Position numbers and translations under genes: made by a program. The notes beneath the pieces were generated by a model. The model did no database searches, was not told the DNA's origin, and saw only the letters and a program-made list of their open reading frames with translations. A DNA stretch of 64,000 nucleotides. Source: Lunularia cruciata. Lineage: Eukaryota > Streptophyta > Marchantiopsida > Lunulariales > Lunulariaceae. Below, one piece after another: positions 45,656 to 57,420 of the stretch. The stretch is taken from the NCBI GenBank assembly GCA_948567375.1, contig CAOYZS010000005.1:186001-250000 (forward strand), read 5' to 3'. The number at the start of each line of letters is the position of its first letter. The first letter of the stretch is position 1.

Positions 45656-46460
45656 TTGTACAGACTATGATAAACATTAGAGAAACGATAGCACTCATGA
45701 GTTTTCAAGCAGAAACTAGGTATGAGGGGTACTGACTCTAGCTCAGCTACTTCGGCACTGTGTGAGGCACTGATGAAGTCGCATGTGTTTTCATGGAGAC
45801 GGACTATGGCAGTCTTCTGCTTCCCTTAGCTGTTTGGCTTCTCTGGACGCAGGCATCCATAGCGCTTGCTGTGATATATCGATATCCATTCCTCGGATGC
45901 TTTGCTAGTCTTCCCTTGTTCGCTGAGCGATTTCTACTGCCAGTGCTCTGTCTTATACACCTTCCCTGATTTCCGTTTCCTGACTCAGCTCTTCCTTGAC
46001 CCGCAATATTTACAGACTATTACTTGTCTCTTGCCACCAGTTTATCTTCATCCTTTTCAGCTGGCCGTTTCTTCCTGATGTGTTTATTTCTTTACTTATG
46101 TGGGAGGCCTGTATCCGCTTCTTTGAAGGTTGCATCTCAAATATGTGTGTTGCTATCTAATGGTTTCCACATGACATTTACTTCGCCGTTCATTTGATGA
46201 TGTTTCTTCTCTATATATGCCGGTGTTTCAATGTGTTTGTTTCGATTATGCCATTGCTGCAGGTTACCTTTGATGCATTCTAACTTAGGGATTTAATACT
46301 ACTCTAGCATTGTGTGTAGCTTACCTTCCATGGGTTTTACCCTCGGGATTTAATACTCCTAGTGTTGCGTATCATGTACATAGTGTTTATGGATCATTTG
46401 CAGTTCATGAGTTCTGGATAACCTGTTCCCAGAACGGCTTTTGTTCTTGTATACCTATAT
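45656..46460 (+). repeat. Penelope-type module with a captured Copia-1 fragment at its start
   Basis: About 45646-45693 matches an internal piece of Copia-1 pol near 59318-59362 ('ggtcttgtacagac', 'atgataaacattagagaa') in + strand orientation. From 'gcactcatgagttttc' it is a standard truncated module, ending with the hairpin tail near 46420-46458. Confidence 0.75.
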
Positions 46461-46734
46461 ATTGTTCATAGTTGTTGTTCTGCCATTTATTGTTTCATCC
46501 TCGTTTCTCGGACCTTGCTGACTCACCCCGTCTATGTCAGACTTACTGTTCATAGTTACTGTTCTGCCCAAGGCCACGAACATTGTCTTTTTCACAGGCC
46601 CTTCTCAGTCTGTTTATTGATGTCCTTGTCCTAAGGTTCACATCAACCTCCTCTAGTTGGCCACTTCCTGTTCATAGCATTCATTTCATCCTTTGTTTCT
46701 CGGACCATGCTGACTCACATATGTGTACATCAGT
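46461..46734 (+). mobile_element. Penelope-type 5' leader fragment
   Basis: Contains repeated 'ttactgttcatagtt', 'tgttctgcc' and 'tgctgactcac' phrases, like the tandem leader repeats of the long copy (48020-48250). No coding sequence. Confidence 0.6.
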
Positions 46735-48008
46735 TCGAGCCCACCAGTAGTTTTTCCCAGAGGCCTGTATACCATACTGTTGTTTGGGAGTCCTACTTGA
46801 CTTCTGAATTCATATATACACTGTATACTTCACCTTCACCTTAATTCACTTCACCTCTGCTTTTCCCATTGACTCGTCCCCTTCCGGTTCAGCGCTGAAG
46901 TTTTCTTGCTCCACTCTCATATAACTAACGAACCTCTACTTGACTCTTTCTCATTGTTGTGTCCTGGACTTTCTCTCTACTAATGAATGTTTGTGATTTC
47001 TGGACTTTCTCTCTACTAATGAATGTTTTTGATTTCAGGGATCCATCAGGTATGTCTCGATTTCTTCCCTCATCTAACTCATGTGGATTCTTTCCTTTCT
47101 GGACTGATCCTCACTATGTGGCTAAGACTCCAGCACTGACGTATGTGCCTGCACTTTTGCTAGCCCTTGTTTTCCACACTTCCACTTCTGTTCTTTTTGA
47201 CATTCCCACTCCTTTTGAGCGGCACTTTAGGGGAACAACCGAGTTTGCCTTGGCACTCATGAGTTTTTGAGCAGAAACTCGGTATGAGGGGTATTGACAA
47301 TTGCTCAGCTACTTCGGCACTACGTGAGGCACTGATGAAGTCGTAGGTGTTTTCATGAAGGTTTACTATGGCCATCTTCTGCTTCCCTTTGCTGTTTAGC
47401 ATCTCAGGACTCAATCGTCCATAGCGCATGTTGAGATATACTTTATATCCTGTCCTTTTTCGCTTCGCTCTTGTTACCCTGTTGCACTTCGGACAGGTTT
47501 CTGCAGCCACACCATCCTACAGCTCTCACATTGTTCCACTCCTCCATTCCCCAGCTAATTCCCTCCCTATTATTTATCCTTCACTCTTTGCCTGATTCAT
47601 AGGACCTCTGGTGTATACAGTGTTCCTACCTGACTACAGCCCACGTTTTTTATTTTTATTGTTCATGTACTGCTTACTGGCAGTCTTTTACATAGTGTTA
47701 CCTATTTCTCGCAGTCGTTTGCATAGAGTTCTCGATTTCATGGTGGTTTACTAGTCTGTTAGCCATATGTTATTGTCAATTTGTTTCAATTATGCGTTTG
47801 CTTCAAGTTACATTCGATGCATTCTACATTGTGGATTTCTCACTATTCTAGCATTGTGAATCAAGTTACATTCGATGCATTCTACATTGTGGATTTCTCA
47901 CTATTCTAGCATTGTGAATCAAGTACATCTTGCTTACCGATCATTTACACTTCATGAGTTTTGGGTAACCCGTTCCCAGAACGGCTTCTGTTCTCGCATA
48001 CCAATATG
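46735..48008 (+). repeat. Penelope-type 3' module preceding the long copy
   Basis: Joins at 'cagttcgagcccaccagtag'. It carries an 11-nt cassette (47039-47049) with a duplicated upstream segment, the 'gagtttttgagcagaaactcgg' block near 47262, and a 58-bp tandem duplication (47804-47861 and 47862-47919). The terminal hairpin and 'ctcgcataccaatat' end at about 48008. Confidence 0.8.
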
Positions 48009-51000
48009 TACTACGTTAGCATTACTGTGCATAATCACGGTTTTGTCTATGTGCCATGCTGACTCACCTCCATCCACATCAGCCTTACTGTGCATAGTCA
48101 TTGTTTTGTCTTCATGCCTTGCTGATGCACCTCTGCCAATGTCAGCCTTACTTTGCATAGTCACTGTTCTGCCTACATACCATGCTGACTCACCTCCGTC
48201 CATGTCAGACTGAAGGTTCTTAGTCACTATTCCGCCCATGTTAGGCGTTTCTCTGTGTCTCACCCCTTGGCACATCAACACAACTCCTATTCCCCCTCAT
48301 GGGATTTATAGGTTTACTCATCCCGCTTGTACCTACACCTTACCTCTTCCATGTGCCACATATGGGGACCTCTCTGCATGAACATACCATTTCTGGATCA
48401 ATCTTTACACTGAACCTGATGCATACTTTCCCATTCCCTCCAGGAAGAATTGATTGGCTCACGATTAGGACATGGTTACTCACCAGTCATTTTTCTACAA
48501 ACCTTGACCCCATTCTGCAGCAGTAAAGGGCTTTGAGATTTTGCCATATTGGAAATGTTTTGCATCTTCACCCCTTAAATGACTTTGGAGTGATATACAT
48601 CATTTACTCCCTGCATAATGGCAAATGCTATGTGGGCCAAACGGTGGGTTCTGCTTTTGTCGCTTCCAACAACACTACCACCTGGGGAAATCTCTCTCGG
48701 TTCTTCGTTCTTCTGCTTTTGAATTTACTCCTTTGATGGCAGTGATGGCCAAATTTGGATTCCACAGCTTCAGACTATTCCTTATGGTCAAGGTACCTCC
48801 ACGGACTTGCTTTAGAGATTTTGCCAATGTGGAAGAGCTCTTTTGGATCCATTTCCTCAACTCTTGGACTCCTCAAGGGTACAACGTCAGTGGAAGAGCT
48901 TCTCACATCCACTCCCGAAGTCATCTGAGAGTAAACACCCTTTTCCTCTCTTCTATCACACCTTCCGTTTCTTCTTCCTGGGATCGTTATTCCCTTTCTA
49001 CACCTCCTGTGGCCACCTCTCCCATTTCTCATAGATATGCATACAGAGACTACTTATGTAGAATTTCTCATCTTTTCACGATGGTTGACTCTGATACCCT
49101 CTCTGATTCCTTTCTTGCCCGTCTTAGAGTTTGGAACTTGATGTAGATCATTCATGTCCTTAAAACAACTCCTTCCGCGATTTTACCAAGTCTGATATCA
49201 CTAAACTCCAACTCCATTTGCTTTTTCTCTCTCCATGCCTCTCGAACCAAAGATCTTCTCCAGACATTTGGCACACACTTATCATCTTCTCTTTTGCCTC
49301 TAAGGAGATAGACAAAGCTCGTTTACAATCTTTGTTGTGGGACCCAAAAGTCCTCCGGGCTTTACCTCCAGGTACTCCATTTACTATCTCCATTGTTGCT
49401 TTTAAGTACGGGAAAACGCTGGGCCGATTACACTTTAACTTTGCTTCACTATCACGCAAGTCATCAAATTTTTCTTCTCCTCCTCCCTCCAGTTGTCTTC
49501 ATCATCCAGGTTTCATTAACTCTTCATATGGACATGTCATTACAGCTTCGCTTCAGATTTTACCTTCCTCCACCATATCACTTCTCTTCTCCAGAGGAAC
49601 CAAGTTTCGTCTTTCGCCCACCTCTCCACCCTCTACTTTCATTGCTATTCAAACTTGCATCCAGAACTTTGCTCTTTCTTATGAAGTGATCCTGGGCACC
49701 AAAGTGTATTTTTGACCAATGGAAAGTCACCCTTCTACATAAAGTTAAACTTTTACTTAATCTCCCTTCCGTTTTGGATGATTTCAAATCTGTAGATCCG
49801 ATTTTCCTTTCTCCTCATGACAGAAAACTTCTTACTCACTTCAAGTCTCATTTCATCATTACTCATATGGACAAGTGTCTTAACAATTTTGTATTCATTT
49901 GTAGACAATTGTAGATTCAAACTTTACTTAACGAGCTTCATTCTCCTTCAGCTACCTATAAACACTCACTGATTCCTCAAACCCAGCTATTACTTTCTCA
50001 CCACAGTTTCAATATTTCTCAGGGATTTCGCACTTCCAAGGATTCTGAGAAACTCCCCTACTTGTGCTATGCTTGGAAATTCCATAAGTCTCCTGTTGTT
50101 CCTAGGTCATTGCTGCAGGATACTCTACTTCATTTATCTGAATTTTCCCGCTGGCTCAGCTCCTTCTTCAAAGCACTGCTACCTTCTGCAAACGACCTCT
50201 GGAGGAATGAATTCTCGAGTGTGGGGCTGTTGGTCGACTCCAGCTGGATCTTGGACGACTCTTATGGAGTTCCAGTTTTACTTGAGAAGGTGCAAAGATT
50301 ACGCAAGACAAGATCCTCTACTCCCCCAGCCTCTGGTTCGCAGCAGACTCATGCCACTCTGGAGAAAGTTCTTTTTCAGAGTTTTGATTTCACCACCCTT
50401 TATACAAAGATCCACCTCTATGATCTCAAAACAAGGTTGTCTACTCTTATCAGATCTATCTTCCATTACAGGTTCACTTTGAATTGGGAAACTGTGTTGC
50501 TTGTCGAGACCTCTACACTTGACTTCAAATATAGATGGCTTAAAAACAGAAATAATATCTCTCCATTGGCAAAACACTCTAAATTAATGGCTGTTGATGC
50601 GGAAATGAATGTTATTCCTTTTTGATAACCTCTACATCACTTTCGAGAATCAGCTCTTCCATCAAGAGATTGGGATTCCTATGGGGACACCTTGTGCTGT
50701 CTTTGTGGCTAACCTATACCTCTTCACCTATTAACTAGATTTCATATGCAGATTACTGGATGCCAATGATGTTGCCCTGTTTGCATGACCTGTCCCAAGT
50801 TCGCAGATATGCGATGATCTTCTTGTGGTAAGCTTGGGACTTGATCATTTTACAGATTTCATGTATAAGGATGATGCTGCCAGCAGTGGTGGAATATATC
50901 GTAAACTTTCCTGTGAGTTAGTCCAAACTTATGTTGGCACTCACTGTGATTATTTGACTGTCGCATTACACAAGACGATTTCAACATCTGTGTCTCTATC

Positions 51001-52535
51001 TATGATAAGAAAGAGCTGTCTCACTTTGCTCACATCAAGACAATCTCTCTCTTTCATGTTCTTTCTGGTATTTCTTCCAATTATAAATTAGTGATTATAA
51101 AATCAGAGTGTGTTAGATATAGAGGGATATGTAATTCCAAAAAGTCATACCTTTCAGCATGTAAAAAACTTATAGATAGCTTTGTCTCCGAAAATTACCC
51201 TCTTACCCTGATCCAGAAAAAATTCCGCACTGTCTTGCAGAAAGAACATAATATCCATGGTTATCATGGGCTTAGTATATATAGAGATTTGAGAACATCT
51301 GTTCTTTCCGCCAGTCGGGGAGCTCATTTTCAAGCCCACCAGTAGTTTTTCCCTTAGACTTGTATACCATCTTGACTCGTGAAGTGGTTTGTATATATTG
51401 AATAGCACTATTTGGGATTTTTTCTGCCATATGGATTTTCATCAAGGGCTTATGGACACATGGGCCTCCTGGTCCTTCACTTAATACGAGGCTGCATTTG
51501 CCTCCATGGTTTGCCCTATCGCCAGATCCCCTAATTTCTTTTCAGTGTTCTTATTTGCTTCTCTGTTTGCCAGGGTTTCTCCCACTGTCCTTGCTTGTGT
51601 AGCAGTGAAGTTTTTTGCTCCCCACTCGTGGTCCGCTTGGTTTTCTCCTGGTAGTCCATTCTTGTGTAGCATTGTAGTTTTTTGGCTCCCCGCTTGTCCC
51701 TTCCAGTGCAGCGTTGAGTTTTCTTGCGAGGAGGTTTCTTTCGTTGATGCTTCTTGTTTCTCATTACTTCTGAGCGGCACTTTAGGGGAGCAACCAAGTT
51801 TGCCTTGGCACTCATGAGTGTTCGAGCAGAAACTCAGAGCGAGGGGTACTGGCAATTGTCCAGCTACTTCAGCACTGCACGAGGCACTGATGAAGTCACA
51901 GGTGCTTTTGTGGAGGTTTACTATGGCCGCTTTCTGCTTCCCTTAGCTGTTTATCGTCTCAGGACTCCAGCGCCATGTTGTGATATTATTCATATCCTGT
52001 CCTCTTATGCCTCGCTCTTGTTCCCTTTTACACTTAGACTCATTTCTGTAGCCACATCATTTGAGACCCCTTGTTTTGTTCCACTCCTCCATTCCACAAC
52101 TAATTCCCTCCATAGTACTTTCCCTTCCTTTGCTCTCTGATTGCTTCCTGCTTCACCCTCTCATGCCTTAAGTGTTCTTACCCAACTCCAGCCACCTTCT
52201 TTCTAGTTGTTCACGCACGACTTACTGGCGGGTTCTTCATTGTCTTCAGGCACTGCATACCGCTGGCCTCCTACATCATGGTTTCCTATTCCTTGCTATC
52301 GTTTGCATAGATGCTCTCGATTTAATGTCTTTTACTAGTCGGTTGGCTATCAGTTCTTTTCAATTTGTTTCAATGATGCTTTTTGCTACAGGTTACATCC
52401 GATGCCTGCTACCTTAGTGCTTTAACACTACTCTCGCATTGTGATTCATGTACATGTTGCTTATTAATCATTTGCACTTCATGAGTTCTGGATAACCCGT
52501 TCCCCGAATGGCTTCTGTTCTCATATACCAATATA
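48009..52535 (+). mobile_element. Most complete Penelope-like element, GIY-YIG domain first, then RT
   Basis: Starts directly after the preceding tail. 48009-48530 is a leader with imperfect tandem repeats of about 60 bp ('catgctgactcacctcc'). 48536-51345 is the disrupted coding region. 51346-52535 is the 3' region, including 'actcatgagtgttcgagc', 'ggcactgatgaag', the pyrimidine-rich stretch and the terminal tail (CCGTTC-CCC-GAATGG, 'ctcatataccaatata'). At about 4.5 kb it shows the full layout and orients every shorter copy in the window. Confidence 0.87.
48536..51345 (+). pseudogene. GIY-YIG endonuclease / Penelope reverse transcriptase, disrupted
   Basis: Domains in order: GIY-YIG nuclease (48577-48900), with FGVIYIIYSLHNGKCYVGQT and, after a frameshift near 48660-48700, ANVEELFWIHFLNSW, the glutamate region; a linker with YAYRDYLCRI; YGHVITASLQIL and GTKFRLS; DKCLNNFVFICRQ, followed by a stop; LPYLCYAWKFHKSPVVPR; SSWILDDSYGVPVLL; FDFTTLYTKIHLYDLK, containing the first catalytic Asp; GIPMGTPCAVFVANLYLFTY; a damaged YVDD region with a deleted base near 50810; and the C-terminal SECVRYRGICNSKK and HGLSIYRDLRTSVL. 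In canonical Penelope elements the GIY-YIG domain follows the RT; here it precedes it. At least five frameshifts or stops are present. Confidence 0.88.
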
Positions 52536-53330
52536 CTCAACTCCAGCTCCAGAAACCCAACCCAACTCAACTCAACTCAACTCAACCCAACTCCAGAAAC
52601 TCAGAACGAGGGGTACTGGCAATTGTTCAGCTACTGTGGCACTGCATGAGGGACTGATGAAGTTGCAGGTGCTTTCGTGCTTTCGTGGAGGCTTACTAGG
52701 GCCGCCTTCTGTTTCCCTTAGCTGTTTAGCGTCACAGCACTCTAGCGTCCATAGCGCTGGTGGTGATATTATTCATATCTTGTCCTCTTACTCTTTGCTC
52801 CGTTCCCCTTTACACTTTGACCCATTTCTGTACCCACATCATCTGAGACTTGTTTTGTTCCACTCCTCCATTCCCCAACTAATTCCCTCCATCGTATTTT
52901 CCCTTCCTTTGCTCTCTGATTGCTTCCTGCTTCACCCTCTCATGCCTACAGTGTTCCTGCCCGACACCAGCCCATGGTCTTTATAGTTGTTCACGCAGGG
53001 CTTACTGGCGGGTTCTTCATTGTTGTTCACGCACTGCTTAATGGCGGCCTCTTACATCATGGTTTCCTATTCCTTGCTATCGGTGGCATAGATGCTCTCA
53101 ATTTAATGTTCTTTATTAGTCTGTTGGCCATCAGTTATTTTCAATTTGTTTCAATGATGCTTTTGCTGCAGGTTACATTCGATGCATGCTACCTTAGAAC
53201 TTTAACACTACTCTTGCATTGTGATTCATGTACATATTGCTTATCATATTGCTTATAGATCGGTTGCACTTCACGAGTTCTGGATAACCCGTTCTGGGAA
53301 CGGCTTCTGTTCTCGTATACCAATATACCC
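52536..53330 (+). repeat. Penelope-type module with a short CAACT microsatellite
   Basis: Opens with an irregular 'caact/caacc' run (about 52537-52600), apparently expanded from the 'cccaactccag' phrase of the module. It ends in an inverted-loop hairpin CCGTTC-TGG-GAACGG (53289-53303) and 'ctcgtataccaatata'. Confidence 0.78.
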
Positions 53331-53745
53331 AACTCCAGTCCACGGTCATCATCTTTGTCCACGCATTGCTTCCCGGGTGGCTCTTACAGCACGTTTCCTA
53401 TTTCTCTCGCTATCGTTGGCATTGCTGCTCTCGATTTCACTTTCTTACACTTTCTTTACTGGTGGACTCTTACATCAAGCTTTCTATTCCTCGCTACCGT
53501 TGGCGTTGCTTCTCTCGATTTCACGTTCTTTACTGTCCATTGGCAATCTGGTATTCTCAATTTGTTTCAATTATGGCTTTGTTGCAGGTTACTTTCAATG
53601 CATTTTACATTAAAGATTTAATACTACTTTAGGATTGTGATTCAAGTACATATTGTTTATAGGATATTTGCACTTCATGAGTTCTGGATAGCTCGTTCCC
53701 AGAATGGCTTCTGCTCTCATATACCAATATAGCTATATACACAAC
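53331..53745 (+). repeat. Penelope-type module, short truncated copy
   Basis: Starts at 'cccaactccagtccacgg' straight after the previous tail and ends with TCGTTC-CCA-GAATGG and 'ctcatataccaatata' (about 53742). Confidence 0.8.
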
Positions 53746-55060
53746 ATTCAAGACCCCACTACAATAGACGAATTATGAATGGTAAGCTCTGGTTCATTCA
53801 TCATAGATTCAAGGACTTGCTTGATATGCACATTTTTTAGTTACATGTATGGATTTCGTGTTCTCACAATGGCATTTGTCTTCAGTTCTTCATTTCACAG
53901 TTTAGACTCCATTGTTTGTGTTAGGATGCTTCCCATTTTAGCTGATTCTCGTGTTAGGGTGCTCGCTCTTTTCATTGTTCTTTGTTGAATTTCCCATTCT
54001 CTCATTCACTTGGTTGTTTAGTGGTTGTCTCACAGGCCATGTGTCATCTATGCTACTGACTTGCCATTTGCCTACGTCTTCTCTTCCTTGGCCTCCCTAC
54101 TCCTATTCTTTTCCACATTCCCCTGTCACCTTTCATTGTGGCACCCGACCTCATGCCCTCACGCCTCTTTCACTTTGTGCCAGTCCTACAGGCCACGTGG
54201 TATCCTTGGCTACGACCTTCCTTTCTTAGCTACTCTTTCTATTCAGTCACCTCCTTCTCCAATTCTTTTCTACATTTCCATCTGTCACCTTTCATTGTGG
54301 CACCCTGTCATCAGGCCCTCGGACCCTGCCCCATGCTCACTGTCCATTGGCACCTTTGCCCGTCAGCCCTTTAGGGCTCGAGCCCTTTAAGGCCTTCGAG
54401 CCCTGGTCCACTGTTATGGCCACCTCTGCCCCTTATTATTCATGCTCTGGAGTTACATCCTTCTCGAACCATGTCTGCCTTCTGGATGCTCTGAAGTTAT
54501 ATCCTTCTTGAACCATGTTTGCCTCTAGATTTGATTTTCACATTCATTTATACATTTTTTGACCTTGATAACCTCCACATTAGTCTTGTCTTTGCTTCTA
54601 TCCTCTTTGAACCTCGCTTGCGTCTTGGCCTTAGTGGACCTATGTCATCTTTATGTTCCAGTCCACATCAGCCTTCCTGTCCTTGCTGACTCACCTTTCC
54701 ACCTATGTTTGGTGTCCGGCATTTATTTATAGTCTTAGTTACTCTTTCGACTGCACCTCAACTCTTCTTTACACCACAAATGGGCACCTCTCTGCATTGA
54801 AATACCTCATTCAAGTCCATCTCTACAATTAACCTTACTCCGATTTTCCATTTACCTCCGGGTAGAATTGATTGGCTCATGATTATGACACGTCTGGACA
54901 GGAGTGCTCACCAGTTATTTTTCTACAGACCTTGATCTCATTTTGCAACCGTTAAGGGCTTTGAGATTTCGCCATGCAGGGCAGGTTGAGTTTCTTCACC
55001 CCTTAAATGACTTTGGAGTTATATATGTCATTTATTCCCCTAAACTTGAATACTTTCTTG
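53746..55060 (+). mobile_element. Penelope-like 5' leader and start of the GIY-YIG domain
   Basis: A pyrimidine-rich leader with internal repeats ('cacctttcattgtggcacc' at about 54127 and 54283). The pre-coding block follows ('agaattgattggctca', 'cagttatttttctacagacc'), then LNDFGVIYVIYSP, the GIY half of the nuclease. It breaks off at about 55040 and continues in 3'-module sequence ('cttgactcctactcct'), so almost the whole coding region is deleted. Confidence 0.75.
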
Positions 55061-56376
55061 ACTCCTACTCCTCTTGATACATACACTCTAAATACAGCTA
55101 TTTGCATTTTCTGCCATGTGGATTTGATTGTATGCTTAGGGACACGGGGCCTCTGCTTATGGACACGTGGCCGCACTTGGGTCCTTCATTTCATACAAGG
55201 AGGAACTTCCCTCCATGTTGAGACCCTTTGCGAGATACCTTAATTTTTCAACGTTCTTCTCTGTTCGCACTCATCTTCCGCTCCTCCCAGTCCCCCTGAG
55301 ACCTTGTTAGATTTATAATAGACATGTTAGTTCCTCTTCACGCATGACTACTGTTCACATGAGTTACATGTGAACACCTTAGAGTTAAGTTAAGAGCACA
55401 TAAGTTACACATTTCACACTGTAGATGCAAAGGTGTGCTCTAAGAGTATGCTCATGTACTTATAAAATCCCAGTTCTGGGATTACCAACTAGTTCAACCA
55501 ATCGAGTACATACTGCACACTTCATTTTCTCACAGACCTTACTCTCGAAAATCCCCTTCCCCCTTCTGCCTCTTCCTGCCCTTCCTGTTCTCCTTCCCCC
55601 TCTTAGGATGATTGCCTTCCTTTCACTTTTGGTTACTGTTCGTTCTATTTTACTTTGCTTTTTTGACCCCATTTCTAGGGCAATGACATGCTATTTCTTA
55701 GTGGTGTTGGATGCGTTGGAAAAGTGAATTGATCGAGTAGTTCTACTAGTTGTTATTTGCTTTTGATACTAACATATGTTTGCTTTCAGGCTTTAACCAG
55801 GTATGTCTCTAGTCCCCTTCTTATTCCTGCTCAAGTTTTCATTTTCTTCAAAAGGATGTTGATTTCTTTACATTACTTAGCCTTTCCGATTCTTACTGTT
55901 GCTGCCCTTTGTTTGGACTTGAAGCTTCATTCATTACAGCCTTTCTCTTTACCATGAACGACACTGTTGGAAGCAATCGAGTTTGCCTTGGCACTTCTGA
56001 GTTTTCGAGCAGAAGCTCGATATGAGGAGTACTGACTCTACCTCAGCTACTTAGGCACTGTGTGAGGCACTGATGAAGTCGCATGTGTTTTCATGGAGAC
56101 GAACTATGGCTGTCTTCTGCATCCCTCAGTTGTTTGGCTTCTTTGGACTCAGACAGACGTCCATAGCGCTTCCTGTGATAGATCGATATCCAGTCCTCGG
56201 ATTCTTTGCTCATCTTCCCTCGTTCTCTGTGCGAGTTCTACTTCCAGTGCTCTTTCTCATACACCTTCCACGATTTTCATTTCCTGATTCATATCTTGCT
56301 TGACCCGCGATATTTACAGATTACTTCTTGTCTCTTGACACCAATTTATCTCCATCTGTTTAAGTTGCCTGTTGGA
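55061..56376 (+). repeat. Penelope-type 3' module, interrupted by a solo LTR
   Basis: 55061-55304 and 55535-56376 belong to one module: 'tatggacacgtggcc' before the LTR, then the 11-nt cassette GCTTTAACCAG (55790-55800) and the 'cttctgagttttcgagcagaagctcg' block near 56000. It gives way near 56377 to decayed Copia sequence. Confidence 0.75.
55305..55534 (+). repeat. Solo LTR of a Copia-2-related family
   Basis: 230 bp, TGTTAGATTTAT...TTTTCTCACA, sharing the 'aatcccagttctgggatta' inverted repeat and the 3' end with the Copia-2 LTR. Flanked by gacct (55300-55304 and 55535-55539). It contains a perfect 9-bp inverted repeat gttcacatg...catgtgaac (55353-55375). Clearly diverged from Copia-2. Confidence 0.88.
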
Positions 56377-56945
56377 AAATGGAAATTCTAAATGGAAATT
56401 CTCCAACTTCTCAACAGAGTAATAAGTCTTGAGTTTCTGCCAAATCTACCAACTTTAAGCACAATTGTCTACTAGGTCTCGGATCTGCTCTTGCATAGCC
56501 CTTAGGAGAAACCTCCTAGTAGTAGAATGCTTGACTCTAGCTCATCTATATCATGAGCTTCTAATGTCAATTCTAAAAAGTCATAATTATCTAAGATACA
56601 TTTTACAGTCACAGCTTAAGCTTTGTAGTTAGTGTTTTCTAATTTCTCTATCTCTTTGAGTTCTCCTATCAATCCCAAGGGCGATTGTTAGTCCATAACC
56701 TAGTGAGAACTGCTCTTTCTGCTCCTAGAAGTAGAAGGTTTATCTTCACTCATTCTGACTTATGATATATTAGATATCCTAGCCCTCAACTTTCTCGGTT
56801 TCACCAAAGTAGACACTCACGGAGCATGAAAGACACTCCAAAGTTCAACGTTATATAACACACTTGAAACAAGGTACAAGGTGTTGAGAATGACCATGTA
56901 GGAAGATTAACTTAAACAAGCACAAAGAGCACACATACAAACACC
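56377..56945 (-). mobile_element. Decayed Copia-1-type fragment, gag plus 5' LTR
   Basis: 56380-56680 aligns with the gag region at 62570-62870 ('gaaacctcctagtagtag', 'agctcatctatatcatgag', 'tctcctatcaa'). At about 56688 'gtccataacc' matches the primer site, and 56698-56945 is a degraded LTR. It is bounded by module sequence on both sides; the internal 3' portion is missing. Confidence 0.8.
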
Positions 56946-57420
56946 TCTTCTTTGTGTAGCATTCATGTTTTTTGCTCTTTGCTTGTGGTTTGCTTGGGTT
57001 TTTCCCACTAGTCCTTTCTTGTGAAGGATAGCAATTTTTTTGGCTCTTTGCTTGTCCCTTCCCTTGCAGCATTGAGTTTTCTTGCGATGAGGTTTATTTT
57101 GCAGGTCCCTTCTCGTGTAGCGATGAGTTTTCTTACGAGGATGTTTATTTCATTGATGCTTATTGCATCTCACTATTTCTGTTTATTTCGCTGGTCCCTT
57201 CCCGTGCAGCATTGCGTTTTCTTACAAGGAGATTTATTTTGCTGATGTTTATCTTATCTCACTATTTTTGAGCGGCACTGTAGGGGAGCAACCTAGTTTG
57301 CCTTGGCACTCATGAGTTTTCAAGCAGAAACTCTGTATGAGGGGTATTGACTCTAGCTCAGCTACTTCGGCATTGTGTGAGGCTCTGATGAAGTCGCATG
57401 TGTTTTTATGGAGACGGAAC
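56946..57420 (+). repeat. Penelope-type 3' module
   Basis: Carries two or three repeats of 'cccttcccgtgcagcattg', then 'gagcggcactgtaggggagc' and the 'actcatgagttttcaagcag' block. It ends at about 57420, where an inverted copy begins. Confidence 0.78.

Noticed and set aside
52537..52600. CAACT/CAACC run as a telomere-like or satellite repeat
   Set aside because: Short and irregular, and derivable from the module phrase 'cccaactccag'. A local microsatellite only.
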